Below, one piece after another: positions 1 through 7,361 of a stretch of DNA of 64,000 nucleotides; positions within the stretch are counted from its first letter, which is position 1, and every line of letters begins with the position of its first letter. This DNA comes from Streptomyces sp. NBC_00102 (GTDB lineage: Bacteria; Actinomycetota; Actinomycetes; Streptomycetales; Streptomycetaceae): the NCBI RefSeq assembly GCF_026343115.1, contig NZ_JAPEMC010000001.1, forward strand, positions 6,241,001-6,305,000, in the 5' to 3' direction. The notes beneath the pieces are model-generated. The model made no database searches. It had not been told where the DNA came from and saw nothing but the letters and a program-made list of their open reading frames with translations. Both the position numbers and the translations under genes were made by a program.

Positions 1-68
1 CCGCTGTGGCTGCTCTTGTTCCAGCGCAGCCCTGCGTCGGAACCACCGGTGGTGACGTGGACGTTCAT
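1..68 (-). CDS. DUF397 domain protein (5' end only)
   Basis: Only the first 22 codons lie in the window; the rest continues off the left edge. The start ATG (66-68) overlaps the TGA of the XRE gene as ATGA, so the two are translationally coupled. The visible peptide contains LRWNKSSHSG, the W-x-KSS-x-S signature that opens DUF397 proteins. DUF397 proteins are small partners of XRE/DUF5753 regulators in Streptomyces (the whiJ and bldB neighbourhood type) and probably act with them in developmental regulation. The coupling and the signature are seen directly; the role is inferred from the family. Confidence 0.8.
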   Translation of the reverse strand, partial: MNVHVTTGGSDAGLRWNKSSHS

Positions 69-940
69 ACCTCTCCCAGCTGTTTCTCGATGAAGGCCAG
101 GGACTCACGCGGGGTGAGGGCCTGGGCTCGGATGATCCCATAGCGGGCCGCCAGAGCGCGGACCTCTCTGCGCTCCGTCACCAGTGTGCTCCGGCCCTGT
201 ACTTCGAGATAGCCGACCGGCTCGCCGTGTTGAGGGATGAGAACGGTGAACGGACCGTCCACGCCCGCGTTGTCCTCCCGGTCCGCCGGCATCACCTGGA
301 TCTCGACATTGCGCTTCTGCCCGGTCAGCAGCAGGTGTTCCAGCTGTCCGCGCCGCACCTCGCGGCCTCCCAGCCCCCGAGTGACGACGTACTCCTCCAT
401 GACGAAACTGAGCAGGGGAGCCGGCCAGCGAGGAAAGATCTCCTGACGCGCCTGCCGTGCGGCGACCCGCTGGTCGATGGTGGCCTCGTCGAGCAACGGG
501 CGCCGCTCCTTCAGCAGCGCACGGGTGTACTCCTCCGTCTGGAGGAGGCCGTTGATCACCACGGTGTCGTACACGGAGAGCTCTGCCGCCTCCGCCTCGA
601 TCCTGGCGGCGTCCCGGAAGAAGGCCGGGTACTGGGCTCGGGCCACCTCCTCCTTGCTGGTGCTCAGCAGGCCGTGAGCCCGCAGGATGTCGTCCGCCTG
701 GTCGATGAACTTCGGCGGGGGCACCCGCCGCCCCTGTTCGAATGCGGCGATGGTGGAGGCGGAGTAACCCGTGAGGGCGCCGAGCTGGGCCCGTTCAAGG
801 CCGGCGGCCACGCGGAGCAGTTTCAACTGGCGTCCGACGACGGCCAGGATGCCCGTCCCGCTCTCGTGCGCCTCATGCGGTTGCTGCTCTTCCGGCATGA
901 CCCCTGCCTCCACGGTCGCTTTCCCGCCCTGCCGCTTCAC
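65..940 (-). CDS. XRE-family HTH regulator with DUF5753 domain
   Basis: A 291-residue regulator. An N-terminal helix-turn-helix lies at about residues 35-90 (LKLLRVAAGLERAQLGALTG ... STIAAFEQGRRVP). A C-terminal DUF5753 domain starts around residue 110 (AQYPAFFRDAARIEAEA, YDTVVINGLLQTEEYTRALL) and runs to the end. The start is ATG at 940; no strong ribosome site is visible and an internal ATG 14 codons later is possible. It overlaps the DUF397 gene and is divergent from an ATP-binding protein. This is the three-gene layout seen many times in Streptomyces genomes (WhiJ-like regulators). Likely a transcriptional regulator of its own locus; the ligand is unknown. Confidence 0.92.
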   Translation of the reverse strand: MKRQGGKATVEAGVMPEEQQPHEAHESGTGILAVVGRQLKLLRVAAGLERAQLGALTGYSASTIAAFEQGRRVPPPKFIDQADDILRAHGLLSTSKEEVARAQYPAFFRDAARIEAEAAELSVYDTVVINGLLQTEEYTRALLKERRPLLDEATIDQRVAARQARQEIFPRWPAPLLSFVMEEYVVTRGLGGREVRRGQLEHLLLTGQKRNVEIQVMPADREDNAGVDGPFTVLIPQHGEPVGYLEVQGRSTLVTERREVRALAARYGIIRAQALTPRESLAFIEKQLGEV

Positions 941-952
941 GCTCCATCGCGT

Positions 953-979
953 GTACAGGGTGCGTGCCGTCGCGTACAG
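953..979. promoter_or_regulatory. Direct repeat GTACAG x2, candidate operator
   Basis: GTACAG occurs at 953-958 and again at 974-979, exactly 21 bp apart (two helical turns), in the roughly 100-bp divergent region between the XRE gene and the ATP-binding protein. The spacing would place both sites on the same DNA face. This suggests an autoregulatory binding site for the XRE protein, but only the repeat itself is seen. Confidence 0.35.
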
Positions 980-1041
980 CCCCGGGCCGTCAGCGCGTCA
1001 CTCCTGGTCAACGGTAGGGGGAGGGCACGAGGGTTTTCCTC

Positions 1042-1524
1042 ATGAACGAAGCAATTACCTCTCCCGTGGAAATGGTTGAAACCGGCGCACCGGTGCGGGA
1101 GTTCGCCATGCGATTCACCTCGACACCGCGCGGCGCCCGTCTGTCCCGCCGTCTCGTGTCGCTCCGGCTCCACGAGTGGGGCCACCCCTGGGGTTCGGAG
1201 ACGAACGACACCCTGTCGCTGATCGCCGCCGAGTTGACGGCGAACGCGGTGCGGCACGGGCGGGTGGCGGGACGGGACTTCCACGTGCGGCTCACCGAAG
1301 GGGAGGACGGCACCCTGCGGATCGAGGTGACGGACACCCGTACCGAGCGGTGTCCATCACCCGGCGATCCGCGCGAGCCGGGCCTCGACGAGGAGTCGGG
1401 CCGGGGGCTCCTCCTCGTCTCCCGGCTCGCGGAACGCTGGGGCGTCGTGCCCCGCTCGGGTGCGCCCGGCAAGACGGTGTGGGCGGAGGTGTACGGGGAG
1501 AAGGGCCCTCCCGGCACCGCCTGA
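1042..1524 (+). CDS. ATP-binding protein (HATPase_c, anti-sigma-factor kinase-like)
   Basis: A 160-residue single-domain GHKL ATPase related to RsbW/SpoIIAB-type serine kinases. The N box is LSLIAAELTANAVRHGR, the G1 motif is IEVTDTRTE, and the G2-like stretch is ESGRGLLLVSRLAERWG. The start is ATG at 1042, following GGGGGAGGGCACGAGGG. It is divergent from the XRE/DUF397 pair. Such proteins are common partners in this cluster type and are thought to control an anti-sigma switch. No sigma or anti-anti-sigma gene with obvious specificity is adjacent; the damaged sigma gene downstream is a different (ECF) class. Confidence 0.88.
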   Translation: MNEAITSPVEMVETGAPVREFAMRFTSTPRGARLSRRLVSLRLHEWGHPWGSETNDTLSLIAAELTANAVRHGRVAGRDFHVRLTEGEDGTLRIEVTDTRTERCPSPGDPREPGLDEESGRGLLLVSRLAERWGVVPRSGAPGKTVWAEVYGEKGPPGTA

Positions 1525-1534
1525 CCGTGCTGTG

Positions 1535-2246
1535 TCAGCTCTGCTCGGTGTCCTTCCCTCCCGCCGCCTTCGACGGCAGCTCGCCCGCCCGGTCGACCAC
1601 GCCCCAGCCGGTCCGCGCGAGGCTGGAAAGGAGAGTTCCGGCCTCCCCGTACAAGGTGTCCTCGGTGAGATAGCTGCGCGAACCGAGGAAGGAGAGGTCG
1701 GTCCGGTCGAAGACCCACTCGGTGCGGGTGCCGTAGCGGGTGTCCTCGCGGGCGATGCCCAGCCCGTGCCGCCCGAGGGCGTCTGTCGTCGCGGACGGCG
1801 GGAACGCCGGTGCGCAGCGCCACCGCGGAGATGCGGTGCAGCAGCGCCGGACCGCCACGGCCGGTGGCGTCGGCGGTGGGCGAGGCGGACGCGGAGGCGG
1901 TGGGCCGGTTCGGGCCGGGGGCGACGGCGAGGGTGGCGACCACCACCCCGGCGAGAGCGAGCGCGGACAGCGGTACGAGCACGGCGGGGCGGAGGAGGAG
2001 GCGGCGGGCCGGCCGGCCGGACCCGGTGGCCCCGGGGGCGGTCGCGGTGGTGCCGGCCTGTTCGGCCGTGTCGTGGTCGATGAGGTTCATGAGCAGTTCC
2101 TTGTGGTGACGGTGCCGCTCGGGGGAGAGCACGTCGACGTCCGGGGCCGGCATCAGCCGGGCGATCTCCCGGGCGTCGGCGTCCGGCAACTCCCGGACGC
2201 CGCGCCGGTCCTGGGACAGGCCGGTGTCGTCGTGGTTCTGGCTCAT
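1535..2246 (-). pseudogene. CU044_5270-type membrane protein, internally deleted and frameshifted
   Basis: Starts with ATG at 2246, overlapping the original sigma-factor stop as ATGA. The N-terminal half is intact: a cytoplasmic leader (DADAREIARLMPAPDVDVLS, HHKELLMNLI) and one membrane segment (VLVPLSALALAGVVVATLAV). It continues to VALRTGVPAVRDD near 1793. There the frame is lost. The family C-terminus reappears in another frame (LGRHGLGIAREDTRYGTRTEWVF ending SKAAGGKDTEQS, stop at 1535). Proteins of this family that follow ECF sigma genes are usually much longer between these two parts, so a large central block is missing. The identification rests on recognising both ends; the deletion size is not measurable here. 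Confidence 0.75.
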
Positions 2247-2780
2247 CGGGTCTCCTCCCGTACGGGCAGGGCCGCGAGTGCGGCCGACCGGCACGCCGAG
2301 GGCTTGCGCCGCCTGCGCGTAGTCGAGGCCGGACCACACGCAGAGGGAGAGCACCTCCCGCTCGTGACGGCGCAGTCTCCCCAGTGTGTGCTGGACCGCC
2401 CGCAGCCTTTCCGTGTCGTCGAGGCGGTCCACCGTCTCCGGGGCGAAGTCGGGTACCACCTCCGGCCTCGGTCGGCGGGCGAGGAAGGCGATGCGGCGGC
2501 GGGCCCCGCGCCGGGCGTTCTCGCACGTGTGGGTGGCGATGCCGAGGAGCCAGGGGAGCAGCGGACCACCCTCTTCCGTCACGGTCTCCCGTCGGCGCCA
2601 GGCGGTCAGAAAGGTCTCCGACATGATGTCCTCGGCGACCGAGCGGTCGCCCGTCAGCCGCAGCGCGTGCCGGTGGACCTGGGGCGCGCACTCCTCGTAC
2701 AGCTCGGCGAACGCCTCGCGTTCACCCGCGCGCACGCGTCGGCGCAGGTCGTCGTCTTCTTGTTCCCTCACACCTGTCAT
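2243..2780 (-). pseudogene. ECF RNA polymerase sigma factor, deletion in region 4
   Basis: A sigma-70 ECF protein start is clear: region 2 (REAFAELYEECAPQVHRHAL, AEDIMSETFLTAWRR) and region 4.1 (LRRHEREVLSLCVWSGLDYA, QAAQALGVPVG). The expected continuation T-V-R-S-R-L-S-R-A-R, the recognition helix, is absent. The sequence jumps from GVPVG to a short tail whose original frame reads AALAALPVREETR and stops at 2243. Comparing with the family, about 32 bp are missing, which also shifts the frame. The present frame reads straight through the next gene's ATG (2246), so an in-frame sigma-membrane-protein fusion is open down to 1008. Without the recognition helix it is unlikely to read a -35 box. 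Confidence 0.75.
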
Positions 2781-2893
2781 CTCTCCGCGGCACGGCCCGG
2801 GTTCCTGTGACCTGCGTCATGCCGGTCCGCCCGGACGCGCCACCGCCCCCGGCGTGGTGCGCCGGGGGCGGCCGGGTGGGAGCGGTACGGGGT

Positions 2894-4513
2894 TCAGCGC
2901 AGCTGCTCGTACGCGGGCAGCGTGAGGAACTCCGTGTAGTCGGTGTCCAGCGCCACTTGGAGGAGCAGGTCGTGGGCCTGCTGCCAGCGGCCGGCCGCGA
3001 AGGCCTCCTCGCCGATCTCGGCGCGGACGGTGGCCAGTTCTTCGGCGGCGACCTCGCGTGCCAGGTCGGCGGTGGCGTGTTCGCCGTTCTCGAAGACCAC
3101 GTCCGCGTTGATCCACTGCCAGATCTGCGAGCGGGAGATCTCCGCCGTCGCCGCGTCCTCCATGAGGCCGAAGATGGCCACCGCGCCCGTGCCGCGCAGC
3201 CACGCCTCGATGTAGCGGATGCCGACCGCGACGGCGTTGCGCCAACCCTCGTACGTGGGGCGGGCGTCCAGGCTGTCGACGGCGATCAGGTCGCCCGCCG
3301 CGACCGAGACGTCCTCGCGGAGCCGGTCCTTCTGGTTCGGCTTCTCGCCGAGCACCGCGTCGAAGGAGGCGAGGGCGATCGGGACCAGGTCCGGGTGGGC
3401 GACCCAGGAGCCGTCGAAGCCGTCGGCGGCTTCGCGGTCCTTGTCCGCCTTGACCTTCTCGAACGCGACCTTGTTGGCCTCGGCGTCCCGGCGCGAGGGG
3501 ATGAAGGCCGCCATGCCGCCGATGGCGTGCGCGCCCCTCTTGTGGCAGGTGCGGACGAGGAGTTCGGTGTACGCGCGCATGAACGGGGCGGTCATCGTGA
3601 CCGCGTTGCGGTCCGGCAGGACGAACTTCGTACCGCCGTCACGGAAGTTCTTGACGATGGAGAAGAGGTAGTCCCAGCGCCCGGCGTTGAGGCCGGAGGC
3701 GTGGTCCCGCAACTCGTAGAGGATCTCCTCCATTTCGTAGGCGGCGGTGATCGTCTCGATGAGGACGGTGGCGCGGACCGTGCCCTGCGGGATGCCGGTG
3801 TACTCCTGGGCGAAGACGAAGACGTCGTTCCATAGGCGGGCCTCCAGGTGGGACTCGGTCTTCGGGAGGTAGAAGTACGGGCCCTTGCCGAGATCGATCA
3901 GCCGCTGGGCGTTGTGGAAGAAGTACAGGCCGAAGTCGACCAGCGCGCCGGGTACCGGGGTCCCGTCGAGCTGGAGATGACGCTCGTCCAGGTGCCAGCC
4001 GCGCGGGCGGGTGACCACGGTCGCCAGCTCCCCGGCTGGCCGCAGGGCGTACGTCTTCCCGGACTTCGGGTCGGTGAAGTCGATGCGGCGCTCGTAGGCG
4101 TCGATCAGATTGAGCTGCCCGAGGACGACGTTCTCCCAGGTGGGGGCCGAGGCGTCCTCGAAGTCGGCGAGCCAGATCCGGGCGCCGGAGTTGAGCGCGT
4201 TGATCGTCATCTTCCGGTCCGTCGGCCCGGTGATCTCCACCCGGCGGTCGTCCAGAGCCGGCGGGGCGGGCGCCACCCGCCACGAGTCGTCGGCGCGGAC
4301 CCCGGCCGTACCGGGCAGGAAGTCCAGGGTGGAGGTGCGGGCGATCTCCGCGCGGCGCTCGGCCCGGCGGGCGAGCAGCTCGTCGCGGCGGGGGGTGAAC
4401 CGCCGGTGCAGCTCGGCCACGAACGCGAGGGCCGCCTCGGTCAGCACCTCCTCCTGCCGGGGCAGGGGTTCGGCGTCGACGATGACCAGCGGGGAGGGCG
4501 CCGGTACGGACAT
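2894..4513 (-). CDS. aceB: Malate synthase A
   Basis: Condenses glyoxylate with acetyl-CoA to malate in the cytoplasm. 539 residues, normal for the A isoform. Family signatures are MTINALNSGARIWLADFEDA (around 105-125), NLIDAYERRIDF, PKTESHLEARLWNDVF and RDHASGLNAGRWDY. ATG at 4513 is preceded by AAGGAG at good spacing. Its position beside an IclR regulator, allantoinase and allantoicase suggests it mainly consumes glyoxylate released by ureidoglycolate breakdown rather than serving the acetate glyoxylate shunt; no isocitrate lyase is nearby. In S. coelicolor the corresponding gene has been reported (from memory) as an AllR target. Confidence 0.97.
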   Translation of the reverse strand: MSVPAPSPLVIVDAEPLPRQEEVLTEAALAFVAELHRRFTPRRDELLARRAERRAEIARTSTLDFLPGTAGVRADDSWRVAPAPPALDDRRVEITGPTDRKMTINALNSGARIWLADFEDASAPTWENVVLGQLNLIDAYERRIDFTDPKSGKTYALRPAGELATVVTRPRGWHLDERHLQLDGTPVPGALVDFGLYFFHNAQRLIDLGKGPYFYLPKTESHLEARLWNDVFVFAQEYTGIPQGTVRATVLIETITAAYEMEEILYELRDHASGLNAGRWDYLFSIVKNFRDGGTKFVLPDRNAVTMTAPFMRAYTELLVRTCHKRGAHAIGGMAAFIPSRRDAEANKVAFEKVKADKDREAADGFDGSWVAHPDLVPIALASFDAVLGEKPNQKDRLREDVSVAAGDLIAVDSLDARPTYEGWRNAVAVGIRYIEAWLRGTGAVAIFGLMEDAATAEISRSQIWQWINADVVFENGEHATADLAREVAAEELATVRAEIGEEAFAAGRWQQAHDLLLQVALDTDYTEFLTLPAYEQLR

Positions 4514-4633
4514 GAGCGGTCACTCCTTCAGGGGGGCGGGCGGGCGGGCGTGGGGTGCGGGCAGGCGTGCGGCGCGGCGCGGGCGTATGGCGCCTGCGGG
4601 CTCTTCACGCCTTCCTCGCCTTCTGGCTAGTGG

Positions 4634-4662
4634 ATAGTAGTTTCCTCATCGTGGAACCTCAA
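4634..4662 (-). promoter_or_regulatory. aceB promoter with IclR-type operator inside the spacer
   Basis: On the minus strand, -35 TTGAGG (4662-4657) and -10 TACTAT (4639-4634) are separated by exactly 17 bp. The spacer contains the inverted repeat TTCC-N7-GGAA (4656-4642), so a bound repressor would block polymerase. The same arms, GNTTCC-N7-GGAANC, recur upstream of allR/allantoinase at 9589-9607. The predicted transcript start is near 4627, giving a leader of about 114 nt. The rest of the 4514-4822 gap shows no gene. Confidence 0.6.
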
Positions 4663-4822
4663 TGGCTGGACGGTACGGCGCGGCGCCCCGGGACCGGCGG
4701 TTCACCCTCGGGCCCCACCGGCGGCAGCCGACGGAGTCCTCAGGGGTGGCGGCGTGGCCGCAGTGCGGCCGCTGCTGTGTGAGGGACGTGAGTGACGGTC
4801 TCGCTTCACGTACGGTGACGGG

Positions 4823-5176
4823 GTGTCTCAGAGTCCGGATCGGCCGCTGTTGCCGTCTCGTCAGCAAGTCGGCAACCTACGTGAGTTCCTCCACGCGAGG
4901 ACGTACTCGGCTGCTTCGGTCACCATCCGGCTCGACGGTGCGCCCGCGCATGCTGCGGGCTCGCCATTGGATGACGTGAGCAAGGTCTCGGATGCCCTGT
5001 ACGAGATTGTCGACGGTCTTGCCAGGCGGGTGCTGGACGCGGTTTTTTCCGGGCAGTCGGATGCTGAGGCGCGTGACGCATGGGTCGCACTCTTGCTGGT
5101 CGCCCAGAACTGGCGGGACGCCCCAGGTCTGCCGGCGGACCTGAAGACCCTGGTCGATGAGGCCTTTCCACTCTGA
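4823..5176 (+). CDS. Hypothetical protein, possibly leaderless
   Basis: A 117-residue soluble protein that I do not recognise. It has no signal peptide or membrane segment. It is mostly helical in appearance (VSKVSDALYEIVDGLARRVL, EARDAWVALLLVAQNWRDA) and ends ADLKTLVDEAFPL. The GTG start has no ribosome-binding site, but a -10-like TACGGT sits at 4811-4816, six bases upstream, which suits a leaderless transcript. Coding third positions are moderately GC-biased. It lies alone between malate synthase (divergent) and a GNAT gene. Confidence 0.6.
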   Translation: MSQSPDRPLLPSRQQVGNLREFLHARTYSAASVTIRLDGAPAHAAGSPLDDVSKVSDALYEIVDGLARRVLDAVFSGQSDAEARDAWVALLLVAQNWRDAPGLPADLKTLVDEAFPL

Positions 5177-5285
5177 CGGGCGGTAACCGGTGGACCGTCA
5201 CCGGAGGCTGTCTCTGCGAGGCGAGAGGCTCGGTTCCGAGGGCTCGGTCCCGGTGATGTCCGCATCACCTGGGATGCTTCTGCGC

Positions 5286-5831
5286 ATGAAACAGAAGGCC
5301 GTGCCCGCCCTCACACAGATCACCGGGGTGCACGAGGTCTCCTCCGACCTGAGGCGACAGCTCGTCAGCTGCTGGATCGCGGTCACGAACATCGGCGGAG
5401 CTGCGGGATTCCCCTTCCCGCCCGTCCGCGACGACGACGTCGAACCGGCCGTGGACGACCTTCTCGGTCATCTCGACCCATCGCGCAGCCGTCTCCTCGT
5501 CGCGAGGTTCGGGGAGGACGTCGCCGGATGGGTTCTCCTCAGGCACGATCCCTTCCGGCTCGTCGCGCACTGGGGGTCCGTCCACCACCTCCAGACCCAT
5601 CCGGACTTCCGCGGCCGTGGTGTCGGCTCCGCTCTCATGCGGGAACTGCGGACGGTTGCCCGTGACGAGCTCGGGCTCGAACAACTGCGTCTCGCGGCCC
5701 GAGGGAAAGAAGGGCTGGAGGACTTCTACGGCCACCTCGGGTGGCGGGAGGCAGGCCGCTGGCCCGGCGCCCTGCGCCTCGCGCCCGACGACACCCGGGA
5801 CGAGGTCCTGATGCTCCTTGATCCGCTCTGA
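5286..5831 (+). CDS. GNAT family N-acetyltransferase
   Basis: About 181 residues. Acetyl-CoA-binding motif A is visible as LQTHPDFRGRGVGSALMREL (R-G-x-G-x-G pyrophosphate loop). It is followed by LRLAARGKEGLEDFYGHLGW, the usual strand-helix with the FYxxLGF-like element. The start at 5286 (MKQKAVPALT) is chosen because the domain begins just after it; longer in-frame starts exist at 5256 and 5190. The substrate cannot be told. A short hairpin GACAGGC-N7-GCCTGTC (5907-5927) downstream may terminate it. Confidence 0.85.
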   Translation: MKQKAVPALTQITGVHEVSSDLRRQLVSCWIAVTNIGGAAGFPFPPVRDDDVEPAVDDLLGHLDPSRSRLLVARFGEDVAGWVLLRHDPFRLVAHWGSVHHLQTHPDFRGRGVGSALMRELRTVARDELGLEQLRLAARGKEGLEDFYGHLGWREAGRWPGALRLAPDDTRDEVLMLLDPL

Positions 5832-5994
5832 CCGACAGCCTCTGAGAAGTGTCCTCTTGACCACTCGCGGGCCCGGACGAGGATGGCGGAGAGCAGGAGT
5901 TGCCTGACAGGCACGGCGAGCCTGTCTGTTCGCACGGCTGGGCGTGGCGAAGAACGGATCGGCGTGGCCGAACGGGCCCCAGGTGCCGGAGATG

Positions 5995-6069
5995 CGGAAC
6001 GTCACTCCGGTCTGCCATCATGAGTGAAACGGAACATCGCTCCATAAAGGTACGGAACGTCGTTCCGTA
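5995..6069. promoter_or_regulatory. Three TetR-type operator copies upstream of tetR
   Basis: A perfect 19-bp palindrome, TACGGAACG-T-CGTTCCGTA, spans 6051-6069, just before the TetR gene. Two degraded copies of its core lie upstream: CGGAACGTCACTCCG at 5995-6009 and CGGAACATCGCTCCA at 6030-6044. The sites are 35 and 23 bp apart. This is typical of autoregulation. No divergent target gene is present in the 5832-6095 gap. Confidence 0.7.
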
Positions 6070-6095
6070 GTGCGGGCTACGGAGGGAGCGTCGCG

Positions 6096-6737
6096 GTGGG
6101 CGACAGTGATCGGGACGGGGAGCTAGACGGTCGGGGCGGGCCGGACGGGCAGGGCGCGGGGCGGGACGCGGCGGGTGCGGCCGTACCCAAGCGCAAGGAC
6201 GTCCGCCGCAACCAGCAGGCCCTGCTGGACGCGGCGGGGGCGGTCTTCGTCGCTTCGGGCGTGGACGCGCCGGTACGGGACATCGCGGCCAAGGCCGGTG
6301 TCGGCCTCGGCACGGTCTACCGCCACTTCCCCACCCGCGCGGACCTGGTCATCGCCGTCTACCGCCACCAGGTCGACGCCTGCGCCGAAGCCGGGCCGGA
6401 CCTGCTGGCGGCCGGCCCGACACCCCGCGCCGCACTGGAGCGGTGGATCGGCTTCTTCGTCGACTTCCTGGTCACCAAGCACGGTCTGGCGGCCGCGATG
6501 CAGGGGGACAGGGCCGGCTTCGAGACGCTGCACGACTACTTCCTGGAGCGCCTCCTGCCGGTGTGCGCCGAACTCCTCGACGCGGCCGCCGCATCCGGCG
6601 AGATCCGTGCCGACATCGACGCGTACCACCTCATGCGCGGCATCGGGAACCTCTGCATCGGCTCCGACGAGGACCCCCGGTACGACGCTCGTCGGCTCGT
6701 CGCCCTCCTCGTCGCGGGGCTGCGGCAGCCGTCCTGA
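6096..6737 (+). CDS. TetR family transcriptional regulator
   Basis: 213 residues with a Gly/Asp-rich N-terminal extension of about 30 residues. The HTH follows at about 35-80 (RRNQQALLDAAGAVFVASGV, DIAAKAGVGLGTVYRHFPTR). The remainder is a helical ligand-binding domain ending LVALLVAGLRQPS. The C-terminal part resembles the SbtR-like type often linked to oxidoreductases. The GTG start at 6096 follows GGAGGGAGC (6081-6089). It probably represses itself through the palindrome at 6051-6069. Its usual divergent partner is missing here, so the regulated genes, if any, are elsewhere. Confidence 0.93.
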   Translation: MGDSDRDGELDGRGGPDGQGAGRDAAGAAVPKRKDVRRNQQALLDAAGAVFVASGVDAPVRDIAAKAGVGLGTVYRHFPTRADLVIAVYRHQVDACAEAGPDLLAAGPTPRAALERWIGFFVDFLVTKHGLAAAMQGDRAGFETLHDYFLERLLPVCAELLDAAAASGEIRADIDAYHLMRGIGNLCIGSDEDPRYDARRLVALLVAGLRQPS

Positions 6738-6771
6738 CCCGCCGCCCGGGAGCGAGCCGATAGCCAGTGCC

Positions 6772-6820
6772 GCGTCGGCCAGGGTTTGCCCCGTCGCGGC
6801 GGGCAAACCCTGGCCGACGC
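6772..6820. terminator. Bidirectional terminator, 20-bp perfect stem
   Basis: Arms 6772-6791 and 6801-6820 are perfectly complementary over 20 bp around a 9-nt loop. It sits between the convergent tetR and HflX-N-domain genes and would serve both. Confidence 0.85.
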
Positions 6821-6824
6821 GGCC

Positions 6825-7256
6825 CTAGAGGACGTCGGCGAGAGCCACGGCGGGACGGCCGAGCGCCGCTGTCAGGTTGCGCCGCTGGCGCTCGGTCAGG
6901 GAGTTGAGGAAGACCACCGCGTCCGCGTCGGTCTCCTCGCAGACCCGGGCCACCTCGCGGACCTTCCCGTGACTCAGCAGGGTCCGCGAGGAGTAGGGGA
7001 GCGCCATCGTCCGGACCCCGCCGTCCGACACTCCTCGTCTCTGGACGATTCGCGCGGTGGTCCGGGCGCCGCGTGCGGCCAGCTCCGCGGCGGCCGACGC
7101 CATGAGCACTTCGAAGTCCTTCTGCCGGGCGGAGAAGTAGCCGACCAGGACCACGTCGACGCCGCCCGCGTCCGGGAGCCTGAATGCCCGGTCCTGGACC
7201 TGCTCCCGTGGCGCACGGCGAGCCGGGCGCCTGTCGCGTCGTCGGGGCTGATGCAT
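6825..7256 (-). CDS. Stand-alone HflX N-terminal-domain protein
   Basis: 143 residues. From residue about 33 the protein matches the N-terminal domain of the ribosome-splitting GTPase HflX: VDVVLVGYFSARQKDFEVLM, then ARIVQRRG, LLSHGKVREVARVCEETDAD, AVVFLNSLTERQRRNLTAAL and GRPAVALADVL. No G domain follows; the protein ends exactly where HflX would enter its linker. The first 30 residues are Arg-rich. The start is ATG at 7256 without a strong ribosome site, so an internal start is possible. It could bind ribosomes or the nucleotide pocket without hydrolysis; that is inference. Confidence 0.8.
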   Translation of the reverse strand: MHQPRRRDRRPARRAPREQVQDRAFRLPDAGGVDVVLVGYFSARQKDFEVLMASAAAELAARGARTTARIVQRRGVSDGGVRTMALPYSSRTLLSHGKVREVARVCEETDADAVVFLNSLTERQRRNLTAALGRPAVALADVL

Positions 7257-7361
7257 GCGGGACAGACTAGGGGGCGACCGGGAGGGGACCGGAAGTCCTC
7301 GGGAAGGGCTGCCCGCCGGTTCCGGTCCCGCCCGCGCCCGTGAGGTCCGGCCCGCGGGCGG

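Noticed and set aside
1008..2780. 590-codon open frame read as a single gene
   Set aside because: It is two damaged genes joined by deletion and then runs antisense through other genes; only the first part up to about 1793 carries family sequence.
5726..5935. Minus-strand 69-codon frame that looked like a transposase tail
   Set aside because: Overlaps the GNAT gene, has no DDE or HTH motif, and I could not place it in any IS family.
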